The position numbers and the translations under genes were made by a program. Of a stretch of DNA of 36,867 nt, positions 34,714 to 36,867 are shown in pieces (positions within the stretch are counted from its first letter, which is position 1; each line of letters starts with the position of its first letter). The notes under the pieces are model-generated. The model searched no databases and was not told the origin of the DNA. It saw only the letters and a program-made list of their open reading frames with translations. Origin of the DNA: Magnetococcales bacterium HCHbin5 (lineage in GTDB: Bacteria; Pseudomonadota; Magnetococcia; Magnetococcales; Magnetaquicoccaceae); assembly GCA_002753505.1 (NCBI GenBank), contig PEAG01000034.1:1-36867 (forward strand), in the 5' to 3' direction.

Positions 34714-34846
34714 GGCCTTGATCATCGTTTGGTCCATTCCGGCCAGACCAGTCTGAAGGATCCGAAATTTCCTAAATCTTCCCAGACGGATGTGCATCCA
34801 GACGGCCGGGATCGTCTGTCCGGTGGACGAAACGATGATCAAGGCC
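34714..34846. repeat. 133-bp element with 23-bp terminal inverted repeats
   Basis: GGCCTTGATCATCGTTTGGT... at 34714-34736 and its complement at 34824-34846 match at 22 of 23 positions. The 87-bp interior contains further short palindromic pieces (CCAGACGGATGTGCATCC, GGCCGGGATC). It lies between the 60-aa frame and the end of the lipoprotein operon. The shape is that of a small MITE-like or palindromic intergenic repeat. No target duplication was seen, and no second copy was noticed in this window. Confidence 0.6.
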
Positions 34847-34879
34847 TAATATGAGCAACGGGTTCTTCGGCCAGGGGGT

Positions 34880-35785
34880 CTAAACGGTTACATCTCTACT
34901 GTATTCCCGGGTAATCTTCCACTCTCCTCCCTCTTTTTGCAACAAGAGAGTTTTTTTGACCCGATCCTGATGGGTATCGGAGTGGTATTCCTGCGTAAAG
35001 GTAACCTTTGCATGGTTTTCATCCATCAAGGAAACTTGCAGGTCGGTCACCGTCACGCGAATAACGCCGGCAGATGTGAGAACTTTTTGCCTCTGCATTT
35101 TCCACGCATCACGGTTTGGAAATTTTTCTGGAACAAAAGAGTTGTCCGAGTAGCTGGCCACATAGTTGTCCACGTTTCTCGATGACCAAGCCTGTGCCCA
35201 AGCACGAACAGCCTGCTCTATTTCTGCATGGGCAGCAGTCGTTGCACCGGAAGGGTTATCCGCAAGCCGACTGCCATCCGTTGTTTGTGATTCAGAGTTG
35301 GCAGGCAACTGCATCGTCCCGCCCTCTTTTGCAACGGGCGCAGGAGAATCAAGTACCACCACCAGAAACTTGGACTTTTCCAAAGCCGCAAAAAAATTCT
35401 GGTAGGGCTCAGGGTCGGTAATCGGGGTGATATTATACTGGGCATTGGCCCGCACCTGCATCTGCCTGCTCCCATGAGGTATGACCGTAACGGTCATTTT
35501 CAGAGCATACCCCTTCAACTTTGTCGCGCTGACCACACCCAGGGCCAAATCTGCTTTATCGATTACAAATTCCAAATCTTGCAAGGTGGCGATAACGGTG
35601 CGCAGCATTAACTGCCGGTCGACAGATTCAAAAGTGCGCGACTGGATCTGGCGCAAGGCCAGTTGGTTCTGGTCTGAATCCATCAAATGCTGCTGCGTGG
35701 TTTGGCATCCAGAAACGCCCAAAACACCCGACAGCAGCAGAATTACGGCCACAAACGACCCATGCGGTCTGATTGACGAATTCAT
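34880..35785 (-). CDS. Lipoprotein: paralogous N-domain plus NTF2-like C-domain
   Basis: This is a 301-aa predicted lipoprotein. The signal peptide ends LSGVLGVSGC with the lipobox Cys at 27. Residues about 45-150 form a domain paralogous to the whole of the neighbouring 176-aa lipoprotein (QIQSRTFESVDRQLMLRTVIATLQDLEFVIDKADLALGVVSATK). A Ser/Thr/Ala-rich linker follows, then a C-terminal NTF2/SnoaL-like domain (about 190-301: AVRAWAQAWSSRNVDNYVASYSDNSFVP, ending LLLQKEGGEWKITRE). That domain resembles the Cds6-type module seen on periplasmic enzymes and lipoproteins. The start overlaps the upstream gene by 4 bases (ATGA). It is the third gene of the operon. The function is unknown; envelope assembly or ligand binding is only a guess. 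Confidence 0.82.
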   Translation of the reverse strand: MNSSIRPHGSFVAVILLLSGVLGVSGCQTTQQHLMDSDQNQLALRQIQSRTFESVDRQLMLRTVIATLQDLEFVIDKADLALGVVSATKLKGYALKMTVTVIPHGSRQMQVRANAQYNITPITDPEPYQNFFAALEKSKFLVVVLDSPAPVAKEGGTMQLPANSESQTTDGSRLADNPSGATTAAHAEIEQAVRAWAQAWSSRNVDNYVASYSDNSFVPEKFPNRDAWKMQRQKVLTSAGVIRVTVTDLQVSLMDENHAKVTFTQEYHSDTHQDRVKKTLLLQKEGGEWKITREYSRDVTV

Positions 35786-36312
35786 AGTTGGTGAGCCTCA
35801 AGAAAAATTGCCTTGGAAAGTTTATCGTAGAATTCAGTGTAAATTCCTGGATCTGTCAAAGCTTCCTGGGTGGTTACGCGGTTTTGTGTATTTATCACCA
35901 CCCGCTGGAAGGTGACACGCACGGCCACTCGGTTGTTCTGCAATGGACGAGTGACAAAAGAGACCCGCATAGTCTGTTCCTTGTCAACATGCATGACCCC
36001 ACCACCGAGCAAAGCCACCACAACAGCTGCCGTAACCTGCCCGGCATTAACAGCATCCCGTTGTTTTATCCCAGTCACAACGCCCAGTTTGGTCTCAGAC
36101 TCCGACAAGCTGAAACCCAAATCCTGAAACAGGGCGGTGGCAGCAACAAGAATTTTCATCTCATCTGTGGTTTCATAGTAGCGCGTTTGCAACTGACGTT
36201 GTTGTAAACTTTCATGCTGTAGTTGCAGAGCATCCTTTGGAATGATCGGTGTACACCCAGCACCAAAGAGTACGCCAATAACCGCACATGCAAGAAATCT
36301 GAAATGTCTCAT
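35782..36312 (-). CDS. Lipoprotein paralogous to the N-domain of the next gene
   Basis: This is a 176-aa predicted lipoprotein (MRHFRFLACAVIGVLFGAGC, lipobox Cys at 20). The mature part carries LQTRYYETTDEMKILVAATALFQDLGFSLSESETKLGVVTGIKQRD. It aligns with the same block of the following 301-aa protein and also shares the later segment of the form YTEFYDKLSKAIFLEA versus YQNFFAALEKSKFLVV. A hydrophobic glycine-rich stretch (VTAAVVVALLGGGVM) sits mid-protein. I recall this LQDLGF...LGVV pattern from uncharacterised proteobacterial lipoproteins but cannot name a function. Middle gene of the operon; 24 bp after the SmpA/OmlA-like gene. Confidence 0.82.
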   Translation of the reverse strand: MRHFRFLACAVIGVLFGAGCTPIIPKDALQLQHESLQQRQLQTRYYETTDEMKILVAATALFQDLGFSLSESETKLGVVTGIKQRDAVNAGQVTAAVVVALLGGGVMHVDKEQTMRVSFVTRPLQNNRVAVRVTFQRVVINTQNRVTTQEALTDPGIYTEFYDKLSKAIFLEAHQL

Positions 36313-36336
36313 GCGGACAAGAAACCCCTCGATTGA

Positions 36337-36798
36337 TCAAAAACGTGATGTGTGATAGGAAAAATCTCTGACTTTCTGCTGCTTGTCAAACTTTACCACC
36401 ACGGTCAGGGTACGTTGGGAGGTGCTGGAGGCCCCGGCGTGAGATGCAGAACCTGTACCCAAACCACCAGCCAAAACGCTTCCAACCACGCCTGCACCCA
36501 GAACCAAGGCATTCACCCCACCGGAACTGGTAGAGTAAACCCTGTCTGTAGCAATTTTGTCGTAAACCCAAACCTCTTGTCGGTAATCATCGGTAGAGAC
36601 AATGTTGGGCGAACCCAATACCTGAACAACATCAGCAGAGGACATACCCACCCGAATTTCCCGTTGAACTTTGCCCACCGTCAGTTGATCGCCGGACTGC
36701 GCATCTTGAACATCCCTGGCATGCTGCGCCGCCGTCTGGCAACCCGCTATTGACAAAGAAATGAAAGATAACGCCAATATTACAGTCTTATTTTCCAT
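36337..36798 (-). CDS. SmpA/OmlA (BamE-like) domain lipoprotein
   Basis: This is a 153-aa predicted lipoprotein with signal peptide ending ISLSIAGC (Cys at 20). Residues about 45-85 form a SmpA/OmlA fold segment, EIRVGMSSADVVQVLGSPNIVSTDDYRQEVWVYD, as in BamE, which stabilises the outer-membrane beta-barrel assembly machine. BamE proper is shorter; here an added glycine-rich hydrophobic stretch (NALVLGAGVVGSVLAGGLG) and a C-terminal beta segment (LTVVVKFDKQQKVRDFSYH) follow. AGGGGAGG lies close before the ATG, a strong ribosome site. First gene of a three-lipoprotein operon running left. It may be a BamE-like accessory protein rather than BamE itself. Confidence 0.85.
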   Translation of the reverse strand: MENKTVILALSFISLSIAGCQTAAQHARDVQDAQSGDQLTVGKVQREIRVGMSSADVVQVLGSPNIVSTDDYRQEVWVYDKIATDRVYSTSSGGVNALVLGAGVVGSVLAGGLGTGSASHAGASSTSQRTLTVVVKFDKQQKVRDFSYHTSRF

Positions 36799-36867
36799 TC
36801 AATCCTCCCCTAAAACCCAAGACGCTGTCCAAATCAGGGGACACCAGAAACCAGAAGAGGAAATCAG

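Noticed and set aside
1-36867. CRISPR arrays, rRNA, tRNA or magnetosome genes
   Set aside because: Looked for and not seen; the Magnetococcales suggestion rests on overall gene style only.

Overview
The window looks like chromosomal DNA of a free-living, motile, moderately GC-rich proteobacterium. Two chemosensory receptors, an xseB-ispA-dxs-tlyA block, a long-form LeuA and c-type haem chemistry would all fit a Magnetococcales-like or deep alphaproteobacterial host. This is an impression from protein style; no rRNA or marker phylogeny is present. No rRNA, tRNA, CRISPR array or complete transposon was found.

Region 1 (about 0.4-9.0 kb, minus strand) is one tightly packed chemosensory operon. 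In transcription order it is receiver-adenylate cyclase, CheA, CheW, chemoreceptor, CheR, CheB and a STAS protein, with overlaps or gaps of a few bases. No separate CheY is present, so the likely output is cAMP and/or the STAS protein rather than the flagellar switch.

Region 2 (9.4-17.4 kb) is metabolic and regulatory. It holds an O-methyltransferase, an exported metallo-beta-lactamase-fold hydrolase, leuA, a DMT-family transporter, a MerR regulator preceded by a small protein that duplicates the MerR C-terminal domain, the NhaA antiporter, and a Gly/Tyr-rich lipoprotein. The leuA leader carries a 30-codon Leu-rich leader peptide, a 9-bp antiterminator pairing and an intrinsic terminator, which together form a complete-looking leucine attenuator.

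Region 3 (17.7-29.2 kb) is housekeeping: xseB-ispA-dxs-tlyA (isoprenoid precursor supply), a strong bidirectional terminator, a chemoreceptor with a periplasmic CxxCH haem motif, a TPMT-like methyltransferase with YjbQ, a 38-aa putative membrane peptide, TrpB2, Tex and a small membrane protein.

Region 4 (29.2-36.9 kb) is accessory and less GC-rich. It has the remains of a type I restriction locus (an hsdR 5' fragment, an intact rhuM, and a probable hsdR 3' tail), a truncated and frameshifted IS66-family end, sfsA, and a repeat-bearing non-coding stretch. It continues with an unrecognised protein bearing an E-x2-D...Q-x-K motif that could be a PD-(D/E)XK-type nuclease, a 133-bp inverted-repeat element, and a three-gene operon of lipoproteins in which two genes are paralogous.
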